Assembly: GCA_013289265.1 (NCBI GenBank)
Contig: JABDAH010000003.1
Span: forward strand, 34,549-98,548
Direction of reading: 5' to 3'
Source: Alphaproteobacteria bacterium
GTDB lineage: Bacteria > Pseudomonadota > Alphaproteobacteria > UBA9219
DNA length: 64,000 bases
Position 1 is the first letter of the stretch. Every line of letters begins with the position of its first letter. Position numbers and translations under genes: made by a program. Of this stretch, positions 9,284 to 17,727 are shown one piece after another. A model generated the notes under the pieces. That model did not search any database. It saw only the letters and a program-made list of their open reading frames with translations, and was not told the DNA's origin.

Positions 9284-10182
9284 TAAGGCACCAGATCGGT
9301 AAGGATAGCGGAGACTTTCTCAGGTTCGCCCGCAACAATCTTTACCTTGCCGTCCTTGCCGCGATAAACCATGTAGGGCGTCTGATTGATTTTCCAGTTA
9401 TCGATCAAGGTATGATTGGCACGCAGCGCCGCAATAGTTGGGGCGTCAGGAACGCCAGCCAGTTGGGCTTTATCGCCGGCAACATATTTATCCCATGCAG
9501 TCATTGGGTCGGCGGCATGCAGCAGCTGCCCTCCGGCGCGTTCATTATCGCTGTCCGGCGCTGCGATCGGGATCATGCGCAACTGCACGGTATTTTTCAT
9601 AACGGCATCGCGCAGGACGCGCCATGTCGCCTGGCAATGCGGGCAATTGACATCCATCACCATCAGGATCTGCGGCTTGCCGCTACCCAAGGTCACGCCG
9701 CTGGCAGCGGATAGTTCCTGATACAGCCGTTCGCCGGGCGAAAGGGAAACGGTAGGCATCGGGGCTGCGGGCGCAGCAGCAACTGCAGCTGGCGGCGCCA
9801 CTGGCGTTCCAACCTGATTAATTGATTGCTGTTCTCGGGAAGCGTTCTCCATCAAAGCGGCGACTTCCTTATTGCTATCCAGCAAAGCTTTGACTTGAAC
9901 GCTGCTGATGCTCTCGCCGTTCTCACCGAACATGGCGCCAATCAAAACCGCTTTTTTATCAGCAGTGCTGTAGGCGATTTGGACGCGGCCATCCTTGACG
10001 ATAAACCAGCCATCAAGCCCGTCGCGCGTACCCAGATAATACATCTTGGCGCCCATCTTGATGATGTTGGCAAGAATAGGATTGGCGGCAGGATCGGGCG
10101 TTGTTGCCGCAGCTTCTGCCAGCGTTACAGTCGATGCCAGTAAAACCAGAACCAGCAATGTTTTTTGAACGAAGGATTTCAT
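9283..10182 (-). CDS. Periplasmic DsbC/DsbG-like thiol-disulfide protein
   Basis: 299 residues with a signal peptide (cleavage near AEA). An N-terminal region of about 100 residues (possibly the dimerisation-like part) and an Ala/Pro linker precede a thioredoxin fold with CPHC at 180-183 and a cis-Pro segment NQTPYMVY near 265. This fits a disulfide isomerase or oxidase acting on exported proteins. IncI and F plasmids also carry a DsbC-like gene in their transfer regions. Cys-rich exported proteins are encoded just upstream in the same locus and are plausible substrates (inference). Confidence 0.78.
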   Translation of the reverse strand: MKSFVQKTLLVLVLLASTVTLAEAAATTPDPAANPILANIIKMGAKMYYLGTRDGLDGWFIVKDGRVQIAYSTADKKAVLIGAMFGENGESISSVQVKALLDSNKEVAALMENASREQQSINQVGTPVAPPAAVAAAPAAPMPTVSLSPGERLYQELSAASGVTLGSGKPQILMVMDVNCPHCQATWRVLRDAVMKNTVQLRMIPIAAPDSDNERAGGQLLHAADPMTAWDKYVAGDKAQLAGVPDAPTIAALRANHTLIDNWKINQTPYMVYRGKDGKVKIVAGEPEKVSAILTDLVP

Positions 10183-10224
10183 AGGAGAGCCTGTCTGCCC
10201 TTAACGGCCGTTAGCTGCGCCCGC

Positions 10225-10674
10225 TTACCGTTGCGCATATTCGTAATAATGCAACGGCGCGTCATGTTTCACCAGACCCTTGTGATCCATCGCGGAAACA
10301 ACACGGTTGGCGTAACGCGAACCCTCGCCGGGTGTTGCTGAATGATAGTAAGCAATACCGCGGTAATAGCTGCCGGTTTCGGCAATTTTCTGTTTTAAAA
10401 TCCACGCAGCGACATGGACATTGACACAGCCATCGTCGCGCAGCCAGACATGGGCTGTGCGTTCATTGACGTGCCAGAGCTTGGCCAGTTGTGGCACCCA
10501 ACGCGTATTGACCTGCATAGGACCCAGATCATAGGTACCGTTGAAATTTGGCCCGGCGGCTTGGCCAATATGACCGCCTTCAACCTGCATGATGCCGATC
10601 ATGATCGCAGGCGGCACCTGATAGGTGTTCGATGCCAGCATCAAACAGGCGGCAAGAGCTTGGGCGGTTAGCAT
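10225..10674 (-). CDS. Lytic transglycosylase (SLT/PilT-VirB1 type)
   Basis: 149 residues from the ATG at 10674, with AAGG 8 nt upstream; the frame stays open to 10845 but that part overlaps the preceding gene. SLT-fold signatures are clear: IMQVEGG with the catalytic Glu32, then NGTYDLGPMQVNTRW and a late AYYHSATPGEGSRYANRV. Enzymes of this kind cut peptidoglycan locally for pilus or secretion assembly; R64 PilT and VirB1 are analogues. The hydrophobic N-terminus is weak as a signal peptide. Confidence 0.85.
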   Translation of the reverse strand: MLTAQALAACLMLASNTYQVPPAIMIGIMQVEGGHIGQAAGPNFNGTYDLGPMQVNTRWVPQLAKLWHVNERTAHVWLRDDGCVNVHVAAWILKQKIAETGSYYRGIAYYHSATPGEGSRYANRVVSAMDHKGLVKHDAPLHYYEYAQR

Positions 10675-10687
10675 GCGGATACCTTTA

Positions 10688-11545
10688 TCATGACTGCCAT
10701 CCTTCGCCGTCAAGCTGCGCAGAGCTCGGCACTTCCAGGTAAGTCGCCAGCGTCGCCAGCATGGCCATGCGTTGATTGAATGCCTGCCAGACCTGCGCCA
10801 TCGGTACAATCTGCCCGTGCTGCGCAAAGTAAGCGGCGCGGTCATCCGGGTTCATATAAAGCAGGCGGTCGGCTTCGGCATAATGCGATTCCGTATAGAT
10901 CTGGCCCGATGCTTTTAGCACGTTCCAGCATAGCAACCGCCATTGTTCCGGCGTACAGCCTGCAGGCGCCAGCGCGCGCGTCACTTGATCAGCGGTTTTA
11001 ATCAGCTTTTCCGCTACTTCTGCCAGCAGACCATGTTCGGCGCGGCCAAAGGAATATTGCGCAATAGCGCCTACGACAGGCACCATGGCTTCCATCATCT
11101 TCGCGCGAAATGTCGCCACCGTATTGGGGATCGGCTCGTTACCCGCAGGAATCTGCGCCTTAAACTTGCTCTGCAATTCAATTGCGATGCTGGATAATTT
11201 CTGCGCCTGCTCCGGCGGCAAAGGCTGGCCCGTTGCCTTGAAATGCGCGGCGACAACCTGACTGGCGGCACCCGCCAGCGACCAGCGTACCCAGGCGTCC
11301 AGCTGATCTTCTTCCGCGCCCAGTTGCGAGGCAAGTTCACGGCTTAAATTGACGGTGCTGTCGATTAGCGCACTGAATTGTTCTGAATTGGCGCCTGCTG
11401 AAGGTTTGCCTTCGCCCGCAGCTGCGTTGGAAGCTTCGGTCAAAGCCGTCAACAAAGGCATGCCCACCTGACGGAAAGTCAAAAGCAGTGTCTGCATCCG
11501 CGCTTGCGATGCTGCATCCCGGTTTTGCTGAGGTCCATCGGCCAT
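10688..11545 (-). CDS. Helical protein of unknown function in the secretion locus
   Basis: 285 residues, almost entirely predicted helical, with no signal peptide or membrane span. It is rich in Ala, Gln and Leu. It ends 13 bp before the transglycosylase start, so the two are co-transcribed. I do not recognise a domain. A cytoplasmic role in the secretion system (for example chaperone or sorting platform) is possible from context only. Confidence 0.6.
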   Translation of the reverse strand: MADGPQQNRDAASQARMQTLLLTFRQVGMPLLTALTEASNAAAGEGKPSAGANSEQFSALIDSTVNLSRELASQLGAEEDQLDAWVRWSLAGAASQVVAAHFKATGQPLPPEQAQKLSSIAIELQSKFKAQIPAGNEPIPNTVATFRAKMMEAMVPVVGAIAQYSFGRAEHGLLAEVAEKLIKTADQVTRALAPAGCTPEQWRLLCWNVLKASGQIYTESHYAEADRLLYMNPDDRAAYFAQHGQIVPMAQVWQAFNQRMAMLATLATYLEVPSSAQLDGEGWQS

Positions 11546-11599
11546 TAAAAAACCATCGAAAACAAAAGGTTAACCTGTGAGGCCCACTGCCAACCTTGA

Positions 11600-11634
11600 T
11601 TATTAGCAAAAAATGCTTGTCGGATTGCTAATAA
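11600..11634. other. Intergenic A/T-rich hairpin
   Basis: TTATTAGCAA at 11600-11609 pairs perfectly with TTGCTAATAA at 11625-11634. It sits in the 164-bp gap between the 440-residue and 285-residue genes, which otherwise shows no gene. There is no adjacent T run, so it is not a standard terminator. It may be a processing site or an operator for a promoter of the downstream dot block. Confidence 0.3.
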
Positions 11635-11709
11635 ACCAAAATTACCCGAGGGCAAACTGGCTTTTACCATGCCCGAATAATGGTTAACAGATGGTAGAGA
11701 GTGATAAAA

Positions 11710-13032
11710 TCAGAATTTAGGGCTCGCCGGCTTAAGGCCGGGGCTGGCGGCGGGTTGCGCTTTTGCCGCAGCCGCTTGCTGTTGTGCAATGAGCCCCGGA
11801 CTTTCTTTGCTTCCCGGTGGGCAATCAGGCCGACCGTCAAACCCGTCAACAAGGCTGGTTCTAAGCCCCGGCTCAAAAAATGAGTTGGTAAATCTGGTTG
11901 CCATACGTGCAGCAATCAGACCACTTATAATATCGGGTTTTAAAGCATCAGGTATTTCGCGTTGGCCGCCTGGACCGGTCGCTTCACGGCGACCGGGATC
12001 CCTTGTTTCATATTGCTGGCCGCGCGGATCATACCAAGCGCTGTGGTAATCATTATGTGGTCCGCTAAAATTATCCACCCGCACGGATTTAACATCCACA
12101 CCAAGCGAAAGTGGCAATGGATCTTTTTTAAAGAGCGCCGCAATAAAATTGTCGATCTTTTCCAGCCGCATGCCAGTCGGGCTTAGTTCCATATGGAGAT
12201 ATCGTGAATCAGAGCTGCCAATTTGGTCGATAGTCTCCGGGTGCACAAGATACGTTTTATTACCGACCTGAGCTATGACCCCACTTCCATTCGGTAATGG
12301 AATGACGGCCCTATAGTCTGGATTGATGCCACCTACCGGTGGGCCGCCTTCACCATTCGTCAAATTTCTGACGATCGTATCAAAGGCAAAACTAATAGCT
12401 TTTCTTTCTTTATCGAGAAGTTTGTTATCGTCATCCGTCAATGACTGGCCGCTGGTCAAATCCAATATCTTGTCGCCACGCGATTTAAATTCCACCATTC
12501 CTACATGGGATACGCCGTCAGGAGTTTGCCAGACTTTAGACGATGAGGAACTCAGTTTCAGAATATCGCCGCCATGTTCCTGCTCGGCCAACTGGCGCAC
12601 ATCCGCCGAATAGAGTTTTGTGTTGCTATCGTAATGCAGGATAACTTCGAAAGTTTCGCGCGTCGCAATATGGCCTTGCACATTCACAAGCTGGACAAAA
12701 TTGGGCTGTTCCGTACCCCCCACACCCGCCCAGTTTCTGGAAAGCTTGCCGCCATTTTCATAGCTATACATTATGCCTGGATGATCAATATTACCGTCCG
12801 ACATAAGGCTGCCTGCCAGAACACCACCACGCGCCGTTACCTGTACCTGCGGTGGTGGCGAGTCAGATGTAACGACAGGCGCCGATTGTGATTGCACGGC
12901 AGCAGAATCTGGAACCGAGCCGGGAGGCGACAAATCTTTAACCTGAACGTCCTGAGCGCCTGCGTTTGATGCCGCAATCCCGGCAAGAGCCGCAGCAGCA
13001 GTTATTGAGCGTAAACTTGGGTTTCCGGCCAT
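11710..13032 (-). CDS. Large exported protein of unknown function
   Basis: 440 residues. The N-terminus looks like a signal peptide (SITAAAALAGIAASNAGAQ). A Ser/Pro/Gln linker leads into a soluble domain of about 300 residues with no cysteine-rich or membrane features, then a Pro/Ala-rich tail. I recognise no family. It is transcribed in the same direction as the secretion genes but separated from neighbours by gaps of 112 and 164 bp, so it may be a single-gene unit. It could be a periplasmic component or a substrate. Confidence 0.6.
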   Translation of the reverse strand: MAGNPSLRSITAAAALAGIAASNAGAQDVQVKDLSPPGSVPDSAAVQSQSAPVVTSDSPPPQVQVTARGGVLAGSLMSDGNIDHPGIMYSYENGGKLSRNWAGVGGTEQPNFVQLVNVQGHIATRETFEVILHYDSNTKLYSADVRQLAEQEHGGDILKLSSSSSKVWQTPDGVSHVGMVEFKSRGDKILDLTSGQSLTDDDNKLLDKERKAISFAFDTIVRNLTNGEGGPPVGGINPDYRAVIPLPNGSGVIAQVGNKTYLVHPETIDQIGSSDSRYLHMELSPTGMRLEKIDNFIAALFKKDPLPLSLGVDVKSVRVDNFSGPHNDYHSAWYDPRGQQYETRDPGRREATGPGGQREIPDALKPDIISGLIAARMATRFTNSFFEPGLRTSLVDGFDGRPDCPPGSKESPGLIAQQQAAAAKAQPAASPGLKPASPKF

Positions 13033-13144
13033 AATTCATCCTGCTTTTTAAATCGTTATTTCGGTTAACACTCTACCATAAAACAATAGTTTCACCAAGA
13101 AATCTGCGGGCGCTCAACAATCAAACCATTGAATTTATTAATAC

Positions 13145-14029
13145 TTATGGCCCTACAGGTTTGGCAGATTGGTTGACCTCCTGCCCCAATCCACGCATCT
13201 GGAACAAGGTTTGGATAGCGATAAGTATGCCTTCGCGTTCCCGGTCCATTTTAGCTTCAAAAGCATCCTTCGCATGCTGGCATTCAAATTGAACCGTAAG
13301 CTCAATCAGCGATGATTTTCCGTTCAAGATCGCAGGAAGATTTTTGACATATTTTTCACTGTCGCAGCGATGCGCCAGAATCTTGTCATACATTGCGGGG
13401 CTTAATCCCCACTGGTCACAATCAATCAAGGCTTTGTCAGCCTCGTCGCTGCCATCAGGGGTGATGCGGTCAATACCTAGTCCGCCCGCACCCGGAGGCT
13501 TTTTCAGATAATTGCACATTCTCGCCTGCATATCATGGCAGCTGGGTGTTGCACCTACAGCTGCAATATTCGGATTATTTGCAGGGCAAGCCGTCCGGTA
13601 CGAAACAGCGGCCAGACATTCTTCCAAGGCGGCAGAACGGGCGGCAACATTGTTCATGTTATCCGTCAAAGCAACGATATCGGCCGTTGTTTCCTGAGTT
13701 GTCGAAGTATGCGGCGGCGCAGGGAATTTAGGCACGAGCCGTTGGCAGAAGCTGTAAGCCGCAACGTAACGCACTTCATCTTTCCACGGCGTCGCAGGTG
13801 TGGGAACGGCGTCTTTAAAATTCAGATAGTGATCTGATGTTTCTGCAATACGAGCAGCGGGGATCGGATATTGCATATGATTTAAAACGCTGGATAAAAG
13901 TAAGTCTGCATCAGCATAAGTGTCGTCCGCATGGGTAGGAGCTGTAAACGTCACCCAAAGTGACAGGCAGGCAAAAACGAGAAGAAGTTTTTGTCTTGTA
14001 TTTGTTGTTTGAGATTTGTGCATAATCAT
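13145..14029 (-). CDS. Exported Cys-rich protein, unknown
   Basis: 294 residues with a signal peptide (cleavage near THA/DD). The mature part contains about ten cysteines (in FCQRLV, EECLAAV, TACPA, SCHDMQARMCNYL, DCDQWG, HRCDSEK, FECQHA), suggesting several disulfides in the periplasm. The ATG overlaps the upstream stop by 4 bp (ATGA). No family recognised. The encoded thiol-disulfide protein at 9283-10182 is a candidate folding catalyst. Confidence 0.62.
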   Translation of the reverse strand: MIMHKSQTTNTRQKLLLVFACLSLWVTFTAPTHADDTYADADLLLSSVLNHMQYPIPAARIAETSDHYLNFKDAVPTPATPWKDEVRYVAAYSFCQRLVPKFPAPPHTSTTQETTADIVALTDNMNNVAARSAALEECLAAVSYRTACPANNPNIAAVGATPSCHDMQARMCNYLKKPPGAGGLGIDRITPDGSDEADKALIDCDQWGLSPAMYDKILAHRCDSEKYVKNLPAILNGKSSLIELTVQFECQHAKDAFEAKMDREREGILIAIQTLFQMRGLGQEVNQSAKPVGP

Positions 14030-14640
14030 AAATGTTGCCTACAGTTTTTGACAGCCGTGTCGCCCAGAGCGCCGTATGGACCGGTATTGCTAACGGGGAT
14101 AAAGCTCCAATTCACGCCAACCCTGCGGCATATTTCGCCGGCAGCACCAGCAGCGCCCCCACCGACCGCCTTACTGCCTTTGCCGCTATCAGAGCTAAGC
14201 CTGCCCATAGAACTTGTTAAATTTCCAGTTGCTGCTTGCGCGCCATTCCTTGAAGCACCGGCATAAACCGTGCATGCAACCGCCGATGTCGGGGACACGG
14301 CTGCGTCCGCATTCACCTGCGATATAGGTATTGCGAAGCTATTGCGATCCTCTTGATCAACTACCGCCTGATTTGCGCCATTAATGACTTGTTGCTGTCC
14401 TTTTAAAGACAGTTGAATATCGCCGTGTAAAGTCTCAAGTGCCCCTTTGGCACGTTGAAGGACCGAATTTGGTCCATATGCTAAGCCGTAAAGAGGGTTA
14501 TCAATACCATCGTCATAGGCCCACACCTGCGCTTTTGCGGGACTCGTAACAAAGAGAATAGCGCATAAAAAGAACAATGCAAATATAGATACCACATGTT
14601 TCGATCTGTTACTTATAGATGTATAAATAATTTTTATCAT
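14026..14640 (-). CDS. Exported protein, unknown
   Basis: 204 residues. A long basic N-region precedes a strong hydrophobic signal (about 18-37, cleavage after AKA). The mature part is Gly/Ala/Ser rich, with a short helical stretch at about 60-90 and three cysteines. It overlaps both neighbours by 4 bp, so it is translationally coupled within a four-gene exported-protein block. No family recognised. Confidence 0.6.
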   Translation of the reverse strand: MIKIIYTSISNRSKHVVSIFALFFLCAILFVTSPAKAQVWAYDDGIDNPLYGLAYGPNSVLQRAKGALETLHGDIQLSLKGQQQVINGANQAVVDQEDRNSFAIPISQVNADAAVSPTSAVACTVYAGASRNGAQAATGNLTSSMGRLSSDSGKGSKAVGGGAAGAAGEICRRVGVNWSFIPVSNTGPYGALGDTAVKNCRQHL

Positions 14641-15233
14641 AGTGGATCACGCCCCAAAAATTGCCAGGTAGAAATGTTCGGCGAATTAGTTGTGTTCGGT
14701 GTGAAAATCGCATTGGGCGGTAATAGACTGGTACCATTACACGGAATATGCGGCAGATGTAAATTAATGTTGGGACCGGAAAATCCCAAACTTGGTAAAG
14801 GTATACAGGCAAAATTCTGTATACTTTCCGCAAAATCGGTCACCTGATTGATGACTGAATTGATACTGGAAAGTGCAGCGGCACATATCGCATCCGCCGC
14901 ATTAATAACATAGTTCCAGAATGCGGCATCGAGCGCGCTTTCAACAAACCCGAGCGGGTCATGCATGCCGCGGCTAAGGCCAAACATGGCGTTTATGCCG
15001 TCAAGGCAGGAAAAAGCGTCAGTCCGAATTTTGGAGAACGCATTATGGATGCCGAAAATTCTGTCTGTCTGGGCTTGAACCTGAATATTCATGTTTTGCA
15101 CATAATCCTGCGAAAACTGGCTAGCTGCAGTGCAATCGGGCGCAGTTGCTGGCGCAACCGCCCAAGAAGTATGTGGCGCCACGAATAAAAAGAGACAGAG
15201 CAAAACGAGGAAGAAACTGTTATTTTTGAACAT
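14637..15233 (-). CDS. Exported protein, unknown
   Basis: 198 residues from the ATG at 15233, which has GGGAAG 8 nt upstream; the frame extends to an ATG at 15254 without a good RBS. Signal peptide with cleavage near SWA. The mature part has amphipathic and hydrophobic helices (a long one around 105-145: FWNYVINAADAICAAALSS) and several cysteines. This looks like a periplasmic or membrane-peripheral protein. No family recognised. Confidence 0.6.
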   Translation of the reverse strand: MFKNNSFFLVLLCLFLFVAPHTSWAVAPATAPDCTAASQFSQDYVQNMNIQVQAQTDRIFGIHNAFSKIRTDAFSCLDGINAMFGLSRGMHDPLGFVESALDAAFWNYVINAADAICAAALSSINSVINQVTDFAESIQNFACIPLPSLGFSGPNINLHLPHIPCNGTSLLPPNAIFTPNTTNSPNISTWQFLGRDPL

Positions 15234-15255
15234 AGATTGCTTCCCTCTGCGCATA

Positions 15256-15786
15256 TCAATACCCAGCCTGATAGAGTTTCGACAAATCCGATGTTTTAAG
15301 CGGGCCTGCCTGTAAAATATCCAAACGCCGCTGCGTTCGCTGCATTTGCATTTGCGCTTCCGCCAATGCCGACGTTTGACGTTGCTTCATCATCGCAAGC
15401 ATTTGCTGATTTTGTTGCGCGTTGGGGCCGGACGCAAGCATAGTCTGGATTTGTTGCGATTGGTTGAGAGCATCCTGCATGGATGTGATATTTCTTTTTT
15501 CCATTTGGATCAGCTGCACTTGCAGAGCGGACGATATATATCCGCTTGACGCCTGCTGTGGCTGTATTGATTGCGCCGATTTTTGCAACATGTCATCGAG
15601 CGGGGTCGAAGGTACCGGCGGCACTTTGGCCTGAGTATCCGCCTGCGGCGCAGCTTTATCTGTTGCCGGCTTGGCAGCGGGGGCAGCCGTTTTTGAATTG
15701 GTTTGCGGCAGCAAAACATTTTGCGCGGAGGCCGCCATCGGCAGCAGGGCCATTGCTAAAGGCAAAATGAACAGACGGAGTTTCAT
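15256..15786 (-). CDS. Exported coiled-coil protein, unknown; first gene of the locus
   Basis: 176 residues with a signal peptide (cleavage ASA/QN). A Pro/Ala/Thr linker is followed by a Gln/Met-rich helical region (about 80-165) likely to form a coiled coil. It is the most upstream gene of the minus-strand run that continues through dot and pil genes to the left edge. VirB5/TrbJ-type minor pilus proteins have a comparable layout, but I see no diagnostic match. Confidence 0.6.
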   Translation of the reverse strand: MKLRLFILPLAMALLPMAASAQNVLLPQTNSKTAAPAAKPATDKAAPQADTQAKVPPVPSTPLDDMLQKSAQSIQPQQASSGYISSALQVQLIQMEKRNITSMQDALNQSQQIQTMLASGPNAQQNQQMLAMMKQRQTSALAEAQMQMQRTQRRLDILQAGPLKTSDLSKLYQAGY

Positions 15787-15904
15787 CGATTCCTTGGTTT
15801 TTCTATCGTCTACAATATTAGATAATTTGTAGCATTGCGGTTAATAAACCGTCAATTTCGCGGTGCTCACTCCTCATCTTGCTCTATCGCAAAATAAAAA
15901 GGGC

Positions 15905-15930
15905 ATAAAAAAACCGCCATCCGGCGGTGC
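15905..15930 (-). terminator. Rho-independent terminator of the FlaG-like gene
   Basis: On the minus strand ACCGCC pairs with GGCGGT across a GGAT loop (plus-strand 15913-15928) and is followed by seven T. It lies 25 bp beyond the stop of the gene at 15953 and insulates the secretion locus from the flagellar region. Confidence 0.88.
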
Positions 15931-15952
15931 AAGAAAATATCTGGGCGATTTT

Positions 15953-16276
15953 TTAGGCAGTCCTCGAATGCTCGGTTGGCGTACCGCCTGTTATTGTATG
16001 TCTGGAAACGCCTTCACTCGTCAGGCCTGCGCGCAGATAGGCAACAACAACTGTGGAAGGAAACTGAACTTCGACCTTGCCGCTGCTGTTGAGATATTGC
16101 GTGATGATGCCGGCAGTCGGATCAACAACGATGCGCGGTGAAATACTGACCGTCTGATTCTGACTAGCTATGCTTGCGCCAGTGATCGCTGCATTCGGTG
16201 TCTTGGCAGGCGCAACGACAGGCTGCGTCGTCTGGACGCTTGCTGCTGTGTTGATGATACCTGCCGTACTTGTCAT
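15953..16276 (-). CDS. Small flagellar-locus protein, FlaG-like (tentative)
   Basis: 107 residues without signal peptide or membrane span. The C-terminal half (ISPRIVVDPTAGIITQYLNS onward) resembles the DxxTgeiirqiP core of FlaG proteins, small cytoplasmic proteins often encoded beside flagellin. The N-terminal half is Thr/Ala rich and disordered. It is divergent from the glycosyltransferase operon and has its own terminator. The family link is inference from pattern and location. Confidence 0.55.
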   Translation of the reverse strand: MTSTAGIINTAASVQTTQPVVAPAKTPNAAITGASIASQNQTVSISPRIVVDPTAGIITQYLNSSGKVEVQFPSTVVVAYLRAGLTSEGVSRHTITGGTPTEHSRTA

Positions 16277-16365
16277 TGTTCTTCACCCAAAGTAACTTAG
16301 CGAACTTGCAATTATTATACTTCTAGCCCACTAATATAAATCCATCATACTCCTTATTTTTTATA

Positions 16366-16395
16366 TTGACAAGTAAAAATAACCCAAAAATAAAA
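16366..16395 (+). promoter_or_regulatory. Possible sigma-70 promoter of the glycosyltransferase operon
   Basis: TTGACA at 16366-16371 is followed 17-18 bp later by an A/T-rich ATAAAA. The region is the divergent intergenic space upstream of the gene at 16516. The -10 match is poor. A weak sigma-54-like match also occurs at 16420-16435. Confidence 0.3.
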
Positions 16396-16515
16396 CGCTT
16401 TTGAATCAACCTATAAGACTGGTGTACGCAATGCTTTTGTATTCTTAACCTTTCATTGATCTCTTTTTAACCAAGTGTTAGCAAAGTTAGCCCTCACTCT
16501 ATTCCCCATAACGAG

Positions 16516-17727
16516 TTGCTGACCTTGTCTTCCCAACCTTCCTCGCTGGCCATTTCCTGGGCACTCGCTACGATCTCGGGCTATGGCATTTATGGTTTAC
16601 AGATTGTCATGCAATTTCTGCGCCGGGGCGGGCAACAAGTCGTTCTCACGCAGCAACCGGCCATAACCTCCCTGCCCCCTTTGACCCAGGCCAAGCTGGA
16701 GCCGGTTTTTGACCTGGCGCGCAAGCTGCACGACTTTCTGCAGAAAAATCCCGAAGAAACGCTGAGCTTTAATCACGCCGTCCTGCATGGCTGCAGCAGT
16801 AATTTTGCCGGTTTTCCGGGGCAAGACAGAATCTGGGGCAAGCCGAATGTTGGCTGCTGCGCTATCGAACATCTGGTTTGCAACGACCACGGCCGCAAGA
16901 TTGCCAAGAATTACGATATATTCATCGCCATATCGCAATGGAATGCCGATTACCTGAAAAGCCTCGATATCGGCCCAGTGCATCTTTGCTATCAGGGTAT
17001 TGATTATAGCCTGTTTAATCCGGGGCCTAATTCAGGGCTTTACCGCAACCGGTTTGTGGTTTTCTCCGGCGGCAAGTTCGAGTTCCGCAAGGCGCAGGAT
17101 ATTGTCCTTGCCGCCTTTAAACGCTTTCGCGAAAAGCATGATGATGCGTTGCTGGTGACCTGCTGGCAAAACCTGACGGCACCGGAAGGCAGCGCTTTTG
17201 AGCGCGCCGGACATTGCAAAACCATGCCGCAACCGGCGCCCGATTACGGTCTGCAATTTACGCCGTGGTTGCTGTCGCAAGGGTTACCGCCGGGCAGCTT
17301 TATCGACCTGCCTTTTACCCATAATCTATTGATGCCGACGGTTCTGCGCGAATGCGATATGGCGATTTTCCCCAATCGCTGCGAAGGCGGTACAAATCTT
17401 GTGGCGATGGAAGCGATGGCCTGCGGTGTGCCGACTTATGTCGCCTACAACACCGGACAAAAAGATCTGGTGGATTTGATCGGATGCGGCGGATTCAAAA
17501 CGCAGAAAACCGTTGTGCCGACGCCTTTGATGCGCAGCGTGCAGGATTGGGGCGAAACAGATGTCGATGAAGTCGTGGAAGCGATGGAATATGTCTACAC
17601 CAACCAGCGCGAAGCTCGGGAAAAAGCTAAAGTGATTGCGGATAAAATGCCGCAATGGGACTGGAGTCCCCTGAACGAAAAATTACTCCAGATCGTTTGT
17701 GACCAAAAAACAGAGGCAGCAGCATGA
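16516..17727 (+). CDS. Glycosyltransferase, GT4-type
   Basis: 403 residues. The C-terminal Rossmann half has FSGGKFEFRKAQDI and the donor-site motif CEGGTNLVAMEAMACGVP typical of GT-B family 4 enzymes. No signal or membrane span, so it acts in the cytoplasm on a nucleotide-sugar donor. The best start is a TTG; the SD is weak. The stop overlaps the next gene by 4 bp. The three-gene operon ends just upstream of flagellin, so modification of flagellin is a likely role (inference). Confidence 0.8.
   Translation: MLTLSSQPSSLAISWALATISGYGIYGLQIVMQFLRRGGQQVVLTQQPAITSLPPLTQAKLEPVFDLARKLHDFLQKNPEETLSFNHAVLHGCSSNFAGFPGQDRIWGKPNVGCCAIEHLVCNDHGRKIAKNYDIFIAISQWNADYLKSLDIGPVHLCYQGIDYSLFNPGPNSGLYRNRFVVFSGGKFEFRKAQDIVLAAFKRFREKHDDALLVTCWQNLTAPEGSAFERAGHCKTMPQPAPDYGLQFTPWLLSQGLPPGSFIDLPFTHNLLMPTVLRECDMAIFPNRCEGGTNLVAMEAMACGVPTYVAYNTGQKDLVDLIGCGGFKTQKTVVPTPLMRSVQDWGETDVDEVVEAMEYVYTNQREAREKAKVIADKMPQWDWSPLNEKLLQIVCDQKTEAAA

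Noticed and set aside
16420..16435. Sigma-54-like TGGTGTACGCAATGCT upstream of the glycosyltransferase operon
   Set aside because: GG and GC have correct spacing but most other consensus positions differ, and no CGGCAA/TTGCCG site lies upstream.
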